From Dryomyza anilis (lineage: Eukaryota > Arthropoda > Insecta > Diptera > Dryomyzidae), in assembly GCA_951804985.1 (NCBI GenBank), contig OX638132.1:22821989-22885988 (forward strand): a stretch of 64,000 nucleotides of DNA, given 5' to 3'. The notes under the pieces were generated by a model that was not told where the DNA came from, did not search any database, and saw nothing but the letters and a program-made list of their open reading frames with translations. A program made the translations under genes and the position numbers. Position 1 is the stretch's first letter, and each line of letters begins with the position of its first letter. Shown piece after piece: positions 9,528 to 22,700 of this stretch.

Positions 9528-9965
9528 GCAAAAAAAAAAATACAAAAGCAAAAAACACAAAACTAAACCAAACACAAAAACATAAATAACTGTAAAAGCA
9601 CAAAACAAAGCAAAAATACAAAAATAACAATAACAAATTAAAATCAAAAAGCAAAAACACAAGAACAAAAGAATAAAAACACAAAAACAAAAGGAAAATA
9701 ACAAAAATAAAAATAGAAACACAAATCAAAAGCACAAAAAACGCAAAAACAAACAAAATCACAGCACACAAGAATAAAATCAAGATTACAATAAAAAGAA
9801 AACAAAAAACAAACACAAAAACAACAACAAAATCAAAAACACAAAAATAAAAGTATAAGTAAAAACACAAGAACTAAAGTAAAAAACACATAAGAAAAAA
9901 CACAAAGGTAAACACAAAAACAAAAGCAAAAACAAAATGAAAATCAAAAACACAAAATAAAAAAT
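9528..9965. repeat. A/C-biased low-complexity block
   Basis: About 440 bases of ACAAAAACAAAAGCAC-type words; T and G are scarce on this strand. The 118-residue opposite-strand frame (Phe/Leu/Val/Cys only) is an artefact of this bias. It could be an expanded A-rich retroelement tail. Confidence 0.85.
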
Positions 9966-10012
9966 AATTTCGAAAGCTAATTAAATTGTACACATGAGTA
10001 AAAAATGTACAT

Positions 10013-10193
10013 ACATTTATCAAGAGATAATACTTTATAGCCAAATTTCTGAGCTAGGTTATGTGAGTAATATGTATTTCTTCAACATGCATTTCTTAAA
10101 CTGGGTGCAAAATTGGACATATTTGTATTGCTTAGCGTCACAAAATGACGTTCGCAATTATTGATATAGATGAACTAAATACTTTGTGTATTC
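10013..10193. mobile_element. Fragment of the long-inverted-repeat family (right-arm end)
   Basis: It aligns in direct orientation with 9123-9314, sharing TTATCAA, ATGTGAGTAATATG, CTTAAACTGGGTGCAAAA and ATTATTGATAT.GATGAAC. The terminal CCAAACACC is degraded. It is a solo arm or an old truncated copy. Confidence 0.75.
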
Positions 10194-10981
10194 TAATCAA
10201 GACCTCACACTACTTTTTTTTGATATTAAGTACCTATTGTTCTATAATAGATCAATAAAAATTCTTGTGTTTTTCCATATATTTTGAACTTTGACTAGTA
10301 ACAGATTTGAGTTTTCTACATGATTTCTTTTGTATTCTAGTGCGCAAACTTCAGCTTATACTTTGAAACCCATGCAATACATCTGGTGCATCTGAGCAAA
10401 TCCTTGACTAATCAATCTCAAAAAAATGTTCACATATAACACACCATTTTCGTTGGGTTTCATTAAGAATATTACGTAAAGTAGTATCTTTGGAATACAA
10501 AAAAAAACCGATAGAAGACCCTGGAAACACGCAGACAAACAAGATGTTTATACGCATTAAAATCATGGATGATTTTAGGTAGTAATTTGGACAATATCTG
10601 CCTGTTTCCTGCTGTTACAAAATTCGGATAGAAATTGCATGCAAAAGTAGGGTATGGTAGATAATTCAAGTGGAAGATATATGGTAGATGGGTCATTCCA
10701 CGTCTAAATTATTAATCTTGGCACGATGTCATCTAATTTTGATAAAATTTTGGCGTCAGCTAGTCATCGAGAAATGTAAAAAACGGTATATTTGGTTTTT
10801 ATTTCGATTTTCCAACAACAACAAATTTATGCGCTTTGAAAATTTAAAATTTATTTTCCATAATTCTATTTTATAATTATATATTTATACCTGTGGAACC
10901 GATTAAATATCAGTTAAAAAACTATATATATATATAACCTAAAAAAATTAAATTTATTTTTTAAATCACTATTACATTTAC
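10194..10981. other. AT-rich noncoding DNA with broken minus-strand frames
   Basis: Two overlapping minus-strand frames (10,472-10,696 and 10,356-10,538) together cover about 340 bp and could be fragments of one decayed coding region, but I recognise no motif in either and the composition is close to background. No repeat is recognised. Confidence 0.35.
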
Positions 10982-11225
10982 GTAGCCGGGGTAGCTCAGT
11001 GGTTAGCGCGTTGAACTGCGAGCCGAAAGGTCCACGGTTCAAGCCTGGACTGGGGCTAACAACATCTTTTCATAGAAACATTTTTCTATACCGCGCTACC
11101 TCTCGTCAGTAAATGGCAAACCTACGAGAGAAAAACATTGCCTATGAAAAGCCATCACCCGCCGTTCGGATCCGGCAATAAACTGTAGATCCCACCACTT
11201 TGATTCCAAATCAGAGCTCTCGATT
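10982..11225 (+). mobile_element. tRNA-derived SINE, plus strand
   Basis: Box A TAGCTCAGTGG (10,992-11,002) and box B GGTTCAAGCCT (11,036-11,046) have tRNA-like spacing. The body contains ATCTTTTCATAGAAACA, CTACCTCTCG, CCGCCGTTCGGAT and ATCCCACCACTTTGA, and matches the minus-strand copy at 781-1094 in order. The 5' GCCGGGG and 3' CTGGGGCTA cannot form an acceptor stem, so this is not a tRNA gene. The homology ends near 11,225. No clear target duplication is seen. Confidence 0.85.
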
Positions 11226-11510
11226 TCATACGAGTATTTTCGAGTAGCCCGGGAACCAGGGCGCTCGAAAGCCCGGGTAATACCCAGGTGGTTCAAATAC
11301 TCGAATAACCCGGGTATTAAATGTTCGAGCTACCCTGGTAGTTCCAAAAACCCGTGTAGTTTGTTCGTTCGTTTGTTAGAGCTATTCGAGTAGCTCGATT
11401 GCTCGATCGTTGTTCGAGCTTCGAGTAGCTCGTTCGTTCGTTTGTTCGATTGACGATTGTTCATTTGATCGCTTGTTAATTTGTATGTCCGTTCGTTTGC
11501 TTGATGTGGG
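11226..11510. repeat. Low-complexity CGAGTAG / CCCGGGTA / TTCGTTCG block
   Basis: Degenerate short repeats in sequence: CGAGTAGCCCGGG, CTCGAATAACCCGGGTA, TTCGAGTAGCTCG, then GTTCGTTCGTTTGTTCG. The antisense 94-residue frame reads this as NKRTN repeats. The origin is probably tail or microsatellite expansion next to the SINE. Confidence 0.75.
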
Positions 11511-11720
11511 AGTTGGTCGGAAGTGGTTGGAAAAATGTGGGTGGGCAAAAGTGGGCGGAAAGTGATAAAAAGACCGAAAAAAATGTTATTGCAGAAATCG
11601 GTAGCAGACATCAAGGGACACTCTCAGTGTCCAAAAAATTTGTATTGCGGAAATGGGTAGCGAACCTCAATAGAAGAATAATGGTACCCTTTGGAGTGTC
11701 CAGGTCCCCCCAAAGGGGGA
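11511..11720. other. Left flank of the satellite, with two hairpins and a degenerate repeat
   Basis: GGACACT-CTC-AGTGTCC (11,616-11,632) and GTCCCCC-CAAA-GGGGGAC (11,704-11,721) are perfect 7-bp hairpins, the second abutting the first satellite base. TTATTGCAGAAATCGGTAGC (11,587-11,606) is echoed about 56 bp later by TATTGCGGAAATGGGTAGC. The first of these resembles 3669-3694 in the short-TIR element (23 of 26 bases). The flank may be the remainder of the interspersed element from which the satellite arose. Confidence 0.6.
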
Positions 11721-14700
11721 CAAATTATTCACTACAAATTTCATACAATTCGATCAGTCGGTTCTGGAGTAATCAGGTCTTGAATCTTAAATTTCTTTAA
11801 TAGGCTGTAACTCCTAAACGGAGCGTCCTAGAGGGTCGAAAGTAGGCGCATTTTATTGGTATTGATGGCCAAGTAACTCCTAAACGGAGCGTCCTAGAGG
11901 GTCGAAAGTGGGCGCATTTTATTGGTATTGACGGCCAAATTATTCATTACAAATTTCATATAATTCGATCAGTCGGTTCTGGAGTAATCAGGTCTTGAAT
12001 TTTAAATTTCTTTAATAGGCTGTAACTCCTAAACGGAGCGTCCTAGAGGGTCGAAAGTAGGCGCATTTTATTGGTATTGATGGCCAAATTATTCACTACA
12101 AATTTCATATAATTCGATCAGTCGGTTCTGGAGTAATCAGGTTTGAAATTTTACATTTCTTTAATAGGCTGTTACTCCTAAACGGAGCGTCCTAGAGGGT
12201 CGAAAGTGGGTGCATTTTATTGGTATTGACGGCCAAATTATTCATTACAAATTTCATATAATTCGATCAGTCGGTTCTGGAGTAATCAGGTCTTGAATTT
12301 TAAATTTCTTTAATAGGCTGTAACTCCTAAACGGAGCGTCCTAGAGGGTCGAAAGTGGGCGCATTTTATTGGTATTGATGGCCAAATTATTCACTACAAA
12401 TTTCATATAATTCGATCAGTCGGTTCTGGAGTAATCAGGTCTTGAATTTTACATTTCTTTAATTGTCTGTAAGTCCTAAACGGAGCGTCCTAGAGGGTTG
12501 AAAGTAGGCGCATTTTATTGGTATTGACGGCCAAATTATTCATTACAAATTTCATATAATTCGATCAGTCGGTTCTGGAGTAATCAGGTCTTGAATTTTA
12601 CATTTCTTTAATAGGCTGTTACTCCTAAACGGAGCGTCCTAGAGGGTCGAAAGTGGGTGCATTTTATTGGTATTGACGGCCAAATTATTCTTTACAAATT
12701 TCATATAATTCGATCAGTCGGTTCTGGAGTAATCAGGTCTTGAATTTTAAATTTCTTTAATAGGCTGTAACTCCTAAACGGAGCGTCCTAGAGGGTCGAA
12801 AATAGGCGCATTTTATTGGTATTGATGGCCAAATTATTCACTACAAATTTCATATAATACGATCAGTCGGTTCTGGAGTAATCAGGTCTTGAATTTTAAA
12901 TTTCTTTAATAGGCTGTAACTCCTAAACGGAGCGTTCTAGAGGGTTGAAAGTAGGCGCATTTTATTGGTATTGATGGCCAAATTATTCATTTCAAATTTC
13001 ATATAATTCGATCAGTCGGTTCTAGAGTAATCAGGTCTTGAATTTTACATTTCTTTAATTGGCTGCAAATCCTAAACGGTGCGTCCTAGAGGGTCAAAAA
13101 TAGGCGCATTTTATTGGTATTGATGGCCAAATTTTTCACTACAAATTTCATATAATTCGATCAGTCGGTTCTAGAGTAATCAGGTCTTGAATTTTACATT
13201 TCTTTAATTGGCTGTAACTCCTAAACGGAGCGTCCTAGAGGGTCGAAAGTAGGCGCATTTTATTGGTATTGATGGCCAAATTATTCACTACAAATTTCAT
13301 ATAATTCGATCAGTCGGTTCTGGAGTAATCAGGTTTGAAATTTTACATTTCTTTAATAGGCTGTTACTCCCGGAGCGTCCTAGAGGGTCGAAAGTGGGTG
13401 CATTTTATTGGTATTGACGGCCAAATTATTCATTACAAATTTCATATAATTCGATCAGTCGGTTCTGTAGTAATCAGGTCTTGAATTTTAAATTTCTTTA
13501 ATAGGCTGTAACTCCTAAACGGAGCGTCCTAGAGAGTCGAAAGTGGGCGCATTTTATTGGTATTGATGGCCAAATTATTCACTACAAATTTCATATAATT
13601 CGATCAGTCGGTTCTGGAGTAAGCAGGTCTTGAATTTTACATTTCTTTAATTGGCTGTAACTCCTAAACGGAGCGTCCTAGAGGGTCGAAAATAGGCGCA
13701 TTTTATTGGTATTGATGGCCAAATTATTCACTACAAATTTCATATAATTCGATCAGTCGGTTCTAGGGTAATAAGGTCTTGAATTTTACATTTCTTTAAT
13801 TGGCTGTAACTCCTAAACGGAGCGTCCTAGAGGGTCGAAAGTGGGCGCATTTTATTGGTATTGATGGCCAAATTAATCACTACAAATTTCATATAATTCG
13901 ATCAGTCGGTTCTGGAGTAATCAGGTCTTGAATTTTACATTTCTTTAATTGTCTGTAAGTCCTAAACGGAGCATCCTAGAGGGTTGAAAGTAGGCGCATT
14001 TTATTGGTATTGACGGCCAAATTATTCATTACAAATTTCATATAATTCGATCAGTCGGTTCTGGAGTAATCAGGTCTTGAATTTTACATTTCTTTAATTG
14101 GCTGTAACTCCTAAACGGAGCGTCCTAGAGGGTCGAAAGTGGGCGCATTTTATTGGTATTGACGGCCAAATTATTCATTACAAATTTCATATAATTCGAT
14201 CAGTCGGTTCTGGAGTAATCAGGTCTTGAATTTTAAATTTCTTTAATAGACTGTAACTCCTAAACGGAGCGTCCTAGAGGGTTGAAAGTAGGCGCATTTT
14301 ATTGGTATTGACGGCCAAATTATTCACTACAAATTTCATATAATTCGATCAGTTGGTTCTGGAGTAATCAGGTTTGGAATTTTACATTTCTTTAATTGGC
14401 TGTAACTACTAAACGGAGCGTCCTAGAGGGTTTAAAGTAGGCGCATTTTATTGGTATTGATGGCCAAATTATTCACTACAAATTTCATATAATTCGATCA
14501 GTCGGTTCTGGAGTAATCAGGTTTGGAATTTTACATTTCTTTAATTGGCTGTAACTCCTAAACGGAGCGTCCTAGAGGGTCGAAAGTAGGCGCATTTTAT
14601 TGGTATTGATGGCCAAATTATTCACTACAAATTTCATATAATTCGATCAGTCGGTTCTGGAGTAATCAGGTTTGAAATTTTACATTTCTTTAATTGGCTG

Positions 14701-16767
14701 TAACTCCTAAACGGAGCGTCCTAGAGGGTCGAAAATAGGCGCATTTTATTGGTATTGATGGCCAAATTATTCACTACAAATTTCATATAATTCGATCAGT
14801 CGGTTCTAGAGTAATAAGGTCTTGAATTTTACATTTCTTTAATTGGCTGTAACTCCTAAACGGAGCGTCCTAGAGGGTCGAAAGTGGGCGCATTTTATTG
14901 GTATTGACGGCCAAATTATTCATTACAAATTTCATATAATTCGATCAGTCGGTTCTGGAGTAATCAGGTCTTGAATTTTACATTTCTTTAATTGTCTGTA
15001 AGTCCTAAACGGAGCGTCCTAGAGGGTTGAAAGTAGGCGCATTTTATTGGTATTGATGGCCAAATTATTCACTACAAATTTCATATAATTCGATCATTCG
15101 GTTCTGGAGTAATCAGGTCTTGAATTTTAAATTTCTTTAATAGGCTGTTACTCCTAAACAGAGCGTCCTAGAGGGTCGAAAGTGGGCGCATTTTATTGGT
15201 ATTGACGGCCAAATTATTCATTACAAATTTCATATAATTCGATCAGTCGGTTCTGGAGTAATCAGGTCTTGAATTTTAGATTTCTTTAATAGGCTGTTAC
15301 TCCTAAACAGAGCGTCCTAGAGGGTCGAAAGTGGGCGCATTTTATTGGTATTGATGGCCAAATTATTCACTACAAATTTCATATAATTCGATCAGTCGGT
15401 TCTGGAGTAATCAGGTCTTGAATTTTACATTTCTTTAATTGTCTGTAACTCCTAAACGGAGCGTCCTAGAGGGTTGAAGGTAGGCGCATTTTATTGGTAT
15501 TGATGGCCAAATTATTCACAACAAATTTCATATAATTCGATCAGTCGGTTCTAGAGTAATCAGGTCATGAATTTTACATTTCTTTAATTGGCTGTAACTC
15601 ATAAACGAAGCGTCCTAGAGGGTCGAAAGTAGGCGCATTTTATTGGTATTGATGGCCAAATTTTTCACTACAAATTTCATATAATTCGATCAGTCGGTTC
15701 TAGAGTAATCAGGTCTTGAATTTTACATTTCTTTAATTGTCTGTAACTCCTAAACGGAGCGTCCTAGAGGGTCGAAAGTAGGCGCATTTTATTGGTATTG
15801 ATGGCCAAATTATTCACTACAAATTTCATATAATTCGATCAGTCGGTTCTGGAGTAATCAGGTCATGAATTTTAAATTTCTTTAATAGGCTGTAACTCCT
15901 AAACGGAGCGTCCTAGAGGGTCGAAAGTGGGCGCATTTTATTGGTATTGACGGCCAAATTATTCACTACAAATTTCATATAATTCGATCAGTTGGTTCTG
16001 GAGTAATCAGGTTTGGAATTTTACATTTCTTTAATTGGCTGTAACTCCTAAACGGAGCGTCCTAGAGGGTTTAAAGTAGGCGCATTTTATTGGTATTGAT
16101 GGCCAAATTATTCACTACAAATTTCATATAATTCGATCAGTCGGTTCTGGAGTAATCAGGTTTGGAATTTTACATTTCTTTAATTGGCTGTAACTCCTAA
16201 ACGGAGCGTCCTAGAGGGTCGAAAGTAATCGGTTCTGGAGTAATCAGGTCTTGAATTTTAAATTTCTTTAATAGGCTGTAACTCCTAAACGGAGCGTCCT
16301 AGAGGGTCGAAAGTGGGCGCATTTTATTGGTATTGACGGCCAAATTATTCATTACAAATTTCATATAATTCGATCAGTCGGTTCTGGAGTAATCAGGTCA
16401 TGAATTTTAAATTTCTTTAATAGGCTGTAACTCCTAAACGGAGCGTCCTAGAGGGTCGAAAGTGGGCGCATTTTATTGATATTGACGGCCAAATTATTCA
16501 TTACAAATTTCATATAATTCGATCAGTCGGTTCTAGAGTAATCAGGTCTTGAATTTTACATTTCTTTAATTGTCTGTAACTCCTAAACGGAGCGTCCTAG
16601 AGGGTCGAAAGTGGGCGCATTTTATTGGTATTGATGGCCATATTTTTCACTACAAATTTCATATAATTCGATCAGTCGGTTCTGGAGTAATCAGGTCTTG
16701 AATTTTACATTTCTTTAATTGTCTGTAACTCCTAAACGGAGCGTCCTAGAGGGTTTAAAGTAGGCGC
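11721..16767 (+). repeat. Satellite domain A
   Basis: Monomers carry TTCTGGAG and tails of the AGGTCTTGAATTTTACATTT or TTTAAATTTC type, then TTTAATAGGCTG, TTTAATTGGCTG or TTTAATTGTCTG. GTAGGCGC and GTGGGCGC, and GATGGCC and GACGGCC, alternate. The first unit, 11,808-11,873, is a 66-bp deletion form. A shortened unit occurs at about 16,227 (GAAAGTAATCGGTTCTGG), where the middle of the monomer is missing. Confidence 0.85.
11808..11873 (+). repeat. 66-bp satellite deletion unit at the left edge
   Basis: The monomer jumps from GATGGCCAA straight to GTAACTCC, losing 83 bp. The same junction is absent for the next 29.7 kb and then becomes common from 41,576 onward. Confidence 0.9.
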
Positions 16768-19700
16768 ATTTTATTTGTATTCAAATCCAAAATTTTTGAA
16801 TTTTCAATTTATTAAATTTGCTGTAACTCCTAAACGGAGCGTCCTAGAGGGTCGAAAATAGGCGCATTTCATTGGTATTGATGGCCAAATTATTCACTAC
16901 AAATTTCATATAATTCGATCAGTCGGTTCTGGAGTAATCAGGTATTGAATTTGCAATTTCTTAAATTGGCTGTAACTCCTAAACGGAGCGTCCTAGAGGG
17001 TCGAAAGTAGGCGCATTTTATTGGTATTGATGGCCAAATTATTCACTACAAATTTCATATAATTCGATCAGTCGGTTCTAGAGTAATCAGGTATTGAATT
17101 TTCAATTTCTTAAATTGGTTGTAACTCCTAAACGGAGCGTCCTAGAGGGTTGAAAGTAGGCGCATTTTATTGGTATTGATGGCCAAATTATTCACTACAA
17201 ATTTCATATAATTCGATCATTCGGTTCTGGAGTAATCAGGTCTTGAATTTTAAATTTCTTTAATAGGCTGTTACTCCTAAACAGAGCGTCCTAGAGGGTC
17301 GAAAGTGGGCGCATTTTATTGGTATTGATGGCCAAATTATTCACTACAAATTTCATATAATTCGATCATTCGGTTCTGGAGTAATCAGGTCTTGAATTTT
17401 AAATTTCTTTAATAGGCTGTAACTCCTAAACGGAGCGTCCTAGAGGGTCGAAAGTGGGCGCATTTTATTGGTATTGACGGCCAAATTATTCATTACAAAT
17501 TTCATATAATTCGATCAGTCGGTTCTGGAGTAATCAGGTCTTGAATTTTAGATTTCTTTAATAGGCTGTAACTCCTAAACGGAGCGTCCTAGAGGGTCGA
17601 AAGTGGGCGCATTTTATTGGTATTGATGGCCAAATTATTCACTACAAATTTCATATAATTCGATCAGTCGGTTCTGGAGTAATCAGGTCTTGAATTTTAC
17701 ATTTCTTTAATTGTCTGTAACTCCTAAACGGAGCGTCGTAGAGGGTTGAAGGTAGGCGCATTTTATTGGTATTGATGGCCAAATTATTCACAACAAATTT
17801 CATATAATTCGATCAGTCGGTTCTAGAGTAATCAGGTCATGAATTTTACATTTCTTTAATTGGCTGTAACTCATAAACGAAGCGTCCTAGAGGGTCGAAA
17901 GTAGGCGCATTTTATTGGTATTGATGGCCAAATTTTTCACTACAAATTTCATATAATTCGATCAGTCGGTTCTAGAGTAATCAGGTCTTGAATTTTACAT
18001 TTCTTTAATTGTCTGTAACTCCTAAACGGAGCGTCCTAGAGGGTTGAAAGTAGGCGCATTTTATTGGTATTGATGGCCAAATTATTCACTACAAATTTCA
18101 TATAATTCGATCAGTCGGTTCTGGAGTAATCAGGTATTGAATTTGCAATTTCTTAAATTGGCTGTAACTCCTAAACGGAGCGTCCTAGAGGGTCGAAAGT
18201 AGGCGCATTTTATTGGTATTGATGGCCAAATTATTCACTACAAATTTCATATAATTCGATCAGTCGGTTCTGGAGTAATCAGGTCATGAATTTTAAATTT
18301 CTTTAATAGGCTGTAACTCCTAAACGGAGCGTCCTAGAGGGTCGAAAGTGGGCGCATTTTATTGGTATTGACGGCCAAATTATTCATTACAAATTTCATA
18401 TAATTCGATCAGTCGGTTCTGGAGTAATCAGGTCATGAATTTTAAATTTCTTTAATAGGCTGTAACTCCTAAACGGAGCGTCCTAGAGGGTCGAAAGTGG
18501 GCGCATTTTATTGATATTGACGGCCAAATTATTCATTACAAATTTCATATAATTCGATCAGTCGGTTCTAGAGTAATCAGGTCTTGAATTTTACATTTCT
18601 TTAATTGTCTGTAACTCCTAAACGGAGCGTCCTAGAGGGTCGAAAGTGGGCGCATTTTATTGGTATTGATGGCCAAATTTTTCACTACAAATTTCATATA
18701 ATTCGATCAGTCGGTTCTGGAGTAATCAGGTCTTGAATTTTACATTTCTTTAATTGTCTGTAACTCCTAAACGGAGCGTCCTAGAGGGTTTAAAGTAGGC
18801 GCATTTTATTGGTATTGATGGCCAAATTATTCACTACAAATTTCATATAATTCGATCAGTCGGTTCTGGAGTAATCAGGTATTGAATTTTAAATTTCTTA
18901 AATTGGCTGTAACTCCTAAACGGAGCGTCCTAGAGGGTCGAAAGTAGGCGCATTTCATTGGTATTGATGGCCAAATTATTCACTACAAATTTCATATAAT
19001 TCGATCAGTCGGTTCTGGAGTAATCAGGTATTGAATTTTCCATTTCTTAAATTGGCTGTAACTCCTAAACGGAGCGTCCTAGAGGGTCGAAAGTGGGCGC
19101 ATTTTATTGGTATTGACGGCCAAATTATTCATTACAAATTTCATATAGTTCGATCAGTCGGTTCTAGAGTAATCAGGTCTTGAATTTTACATTTCTTTAA
19201 TTGTCTGTAACTCCTAAACGGAGCGTCCTAGAGGGTCGAAAGTGGGCGCATTTTATTGGTATTGATGGCCAAATTATTCACTACAAATTTCATATAATTC
19301 GATCAGTCGGTTCTGGAGTAATCAGGTCTTGAATTTTACATTTCTTTAATTGTCTGTAACTCCTAAACGGAGCGTCCTAGAGGGTTTAAAGTAGGCGCAT
19401 TTTATTGGTATTGATGGCCAAATTATTCACTACAAATTTCATATAATTCGATCAGTCGGTTCTGGAGTAATCAGGTATTGAATTTTAAATTTCTTAAATT
19501 GGCTGTAACTCCTAAACGGAGCGTCCTAGAGGGTCGAAAGTAGGCGCATTTCATTGGTATTGATGGCCAAATTATTCACTACAAATTTCATATAATTCGA
19601 TCAGTCGGTTCTGGAGTAATCAGGTATTGAATTTTCCATTTCTTAAATTGGCTGTAACTCCTAAACGGAGCGTCCTAGAGGGTCGAAAGTAGGCGCATTT

Positions 19701-22700
19701 CATTGGTATTGATGGCTAAATTATTCACTACAAATTTCATATAATTCGATCAGTCGGTTCTGGAGTAATCAGGTATTGAATTTTCAATTTCTTAAATTGG
19801 CTGTAACTCCTAAACGGAGCGTCCTAGAGGGTCGAAAGTAGGCGCATTTTATTGGTATTGATGGCCAAATTTTTCACTACAAATTTCATATAATTCGATC
19901 AGTCGGTTCTAGAGTAATCAGGTCTTGAATTTTACATTTCTTTAATTGGCTGTAACTCCTAAACGGAGCGTCCTAGAGGGTCGAAAGTGGGCGCATTTTA
20001 TTGGTATTGACGGCCAAATTATTCATTACAAATTTCATATAATTCGATCAGTCGGTTCTGGAGTAATCAGGTCTTGAATTTTAAATTTCTTTAATAGGCT
20101 GTAACTCCTAAACGGAGCGTCCTAGAGGGTCGAAAGTAGGCGCATTTTATTGGTATTGATGGCCAAATTATTCACTACAAATTTCATATAATTCGATCAG
20201 TCGGTTCTGGAGTAATCAGGTCTTGAATTTTACATTTCTTTAATTGTCTGTAAGTCCTAAACGGAGCATCCTAGAGGGTTGAAAGTAGGCGCATTTTATT
20301 GGTATTGACGGCCAAATTATTCATTACAAATTTCATATAATTCGATCAGTCGGTTCTGGAGTAATCAGGTCTTGAATTTTAAATTTCTTTAATAGGCTGT
20401 AACTCCTAAACGGAGCGTCCTAGGGTAAGTCGGTTCTAGGGTAATAAGGTCTTGAATTTTACATTTCTTTAATTGGCTGTAACTCCTAAACGGAGCGTCC
20501 TAGAGGGTCGAAAGTGGGCGCATTTTATTGGTATTGACGGCCAAATTATTCATTACAAATTTCATATAATTCGATCAGTCGGTTCTGGAGTAATCAGGTC
20601 TTGAATTTTAAATTTCTTTAATAGGCTGTAACTCCTAAACGGAGCGTCCTAGAGGGTTGAAAGTAGGCGCATTTTATTGGTATTGACGGCCAAATTATTC
20701 ACTACAAATTTCATATAATTCGATCAGTTGGTTCTGGAGTAATCAGGTTTGGAATTTTACATTTCTTTAATTGGCTGTAACTCCTAAACGGAGCGTCCTA
20801 GAGGGTTTAAAGTAGGCGCATTTTATTGGTATTGATGGCCAAATTATTCACTACAAATTTCATATAATTCGATCAGTCGGTTCTGGAGTAATCAGGTTTG
20901 GAATTTTACATTTCTTTAATTGGCTGTAACTCCTAAACGGAGCGTCCTAGAGGGTCGAAAGTAGGCGTATTTTATTGGTATTGATGGCCAAATTATTCAC
21001 TACAAATTTCATATAATTCGATCAGTCGGTTCTGGAGTAATCAGGTTTGAAATTTTACATTTCTTTAATTGGCTGTAACTCCTAAACGGAGCGTCCTAGT
21101 GGGTCGAAAGTAGGCGCATTTTATTGGTATTGATGGCCAAATTATTCACTACAAATTTCATATATTTCGATCAGTCGGTTCTGGAGTAATCAGGTTTGAA
21201 ATTTTACATTTCTTTAATTGTCTGTAACTCCTAAACGGAGCGTCCTAGAGGGTCGAAAATAGGCGCATTTTATTGGTATTGATGGCCAAATTATTCACTA
21301 CAAATTTCATATAATTCGATCAGTCGGTTCTAGAGTAATAAGGTCTTGAATTTTACATTTCTTTAATTGGCTGTAACTCCTAAACGGAGCGTCCTAGAGG
21401 GTCGAAAGTGGGCGCATTTTATTGGTATTGACGGCCAAATTATTCATTACAAATTTCATATAATTCGATCAGTCGGTTCTGGAGTAATCAGGTCTTGAAT
21501 TTTACATTTCTTTAATTGTCTGTAACTCCTAAACGGAGCGTCCTAGAGGGTTGAAGGTAGGCGCATTTTATTGGTATTGATGGCCAAATTATTCACAACA
21601 AATTTCATATAATTCGATCAGTCGGTTCTAGAGTAATCAGGTCATGAATTTTACATTTCTTTAATTGGCTGTAACTCATAAACGAAGCGTCCTAGAGGGT
21701 CGAAAGTAGGCGCATTTTATTGCTATTGATGGCCAAATTTTTCACTACAAATTTCATATAATTCGATCAGTCGGTTCTAGAGTAATCAGGTCTTGAATTT
21801 TACATTTCTTTAATTGTCTGTAACTCCTAAACGGAGCGTCCTAGAGGGTCGAAAGTAGGCGCATTTTATTGGTATTGATGGCCAAATTATTCACTACAAA
21901 TTTCATATAATTCGATCAGTCGGTTCTGGAGTAATCAGGTCATGAATTTTAAATTTCTTTAATAGGCTGTAACTCCTAAACGGAGCGTCCTAGAGGGTCG
22001 AAAGTGGGCGCATTTTATTGGTATTGACGGCCAAATTATTCATTACAAATTTCATATAATTCGATCAGTCGGTTCTGGAGTAATCAGGTCATGAATTTTA
22101 AATTTCTTAAATTGGCTGTAACTCCTAAACGGAGCGTCCTAGAGGGTTTAAAGTAGGCGCATTTTATTTGTATTCAAATCCAAAATTTTTGAATTTTCAA
22201 TTTATTAAATTTGCTGTAACTCCTAAACGGAGCGTCCTAGAGGGTCGAAAATAGGCGCATTTCATTGGTATTGATGGCCAAATTATTCACTACAAATTTC
22301 ATATAATTCGATCAGTCGGTTCTAGAGTAATCAGGTATTGAATTTTCAATTTCTTAAATTGGTTGTAACTCCTAAACGGAGCGTCCTAGAGGGTCGAAAG
22401 TAGGCGCATTTTATTGGTATTGACGGCCAAATTATTCACTACAAATTTCATATAATTCGATCAGTCGGTTCTAGAGTAATCAGGTCTTGAATTTTACATT
22501 TCTTTAATTGTCTGTAACTCCTAAACGGAGCGTCCTAGAGGGTCGAAAGTGGGCGCATTTTATTGGTATTGATGGCCAAATTATTCACTACAAATTTCAT
22601 ATAATTCGATCAGTCGGTTCTGGAGTAATCAGGTATTGAATTTTAAATTTCTTAAATTGGCTGTAACTCCTAAACGGAGCGTCCTAGAGGGTCGAAAGTA

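Noticed and set aside
9514..9870. 118-residue minus-strand Phe/Leu/Val/Cys ORF resembling a membrane protein
   Set aside because: It is the complement of the A/C low-complexity block and uses only a handful of residues.
10982..11055. Genuine tRNA gene
   Set aside because: Box A and B are present, but the acceptor halves do not pair and a second copy with the same downstream body exists, so it is a SINE head.
11096..11296. 66-residue minus-strand ORF
   Set aside because: It lies antisense to the SINE body and runs into the low-complexity block.
11330..11614. 94-residue minus-strand ORF with NKRTN repeats
   Set aside because: It is produced by the TTCGTTCG simple repeat.
11501..11800. 99-residue plus-strand ORF
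   Set aside because: It crosses from the flank into the first satellite monomer; no motif.
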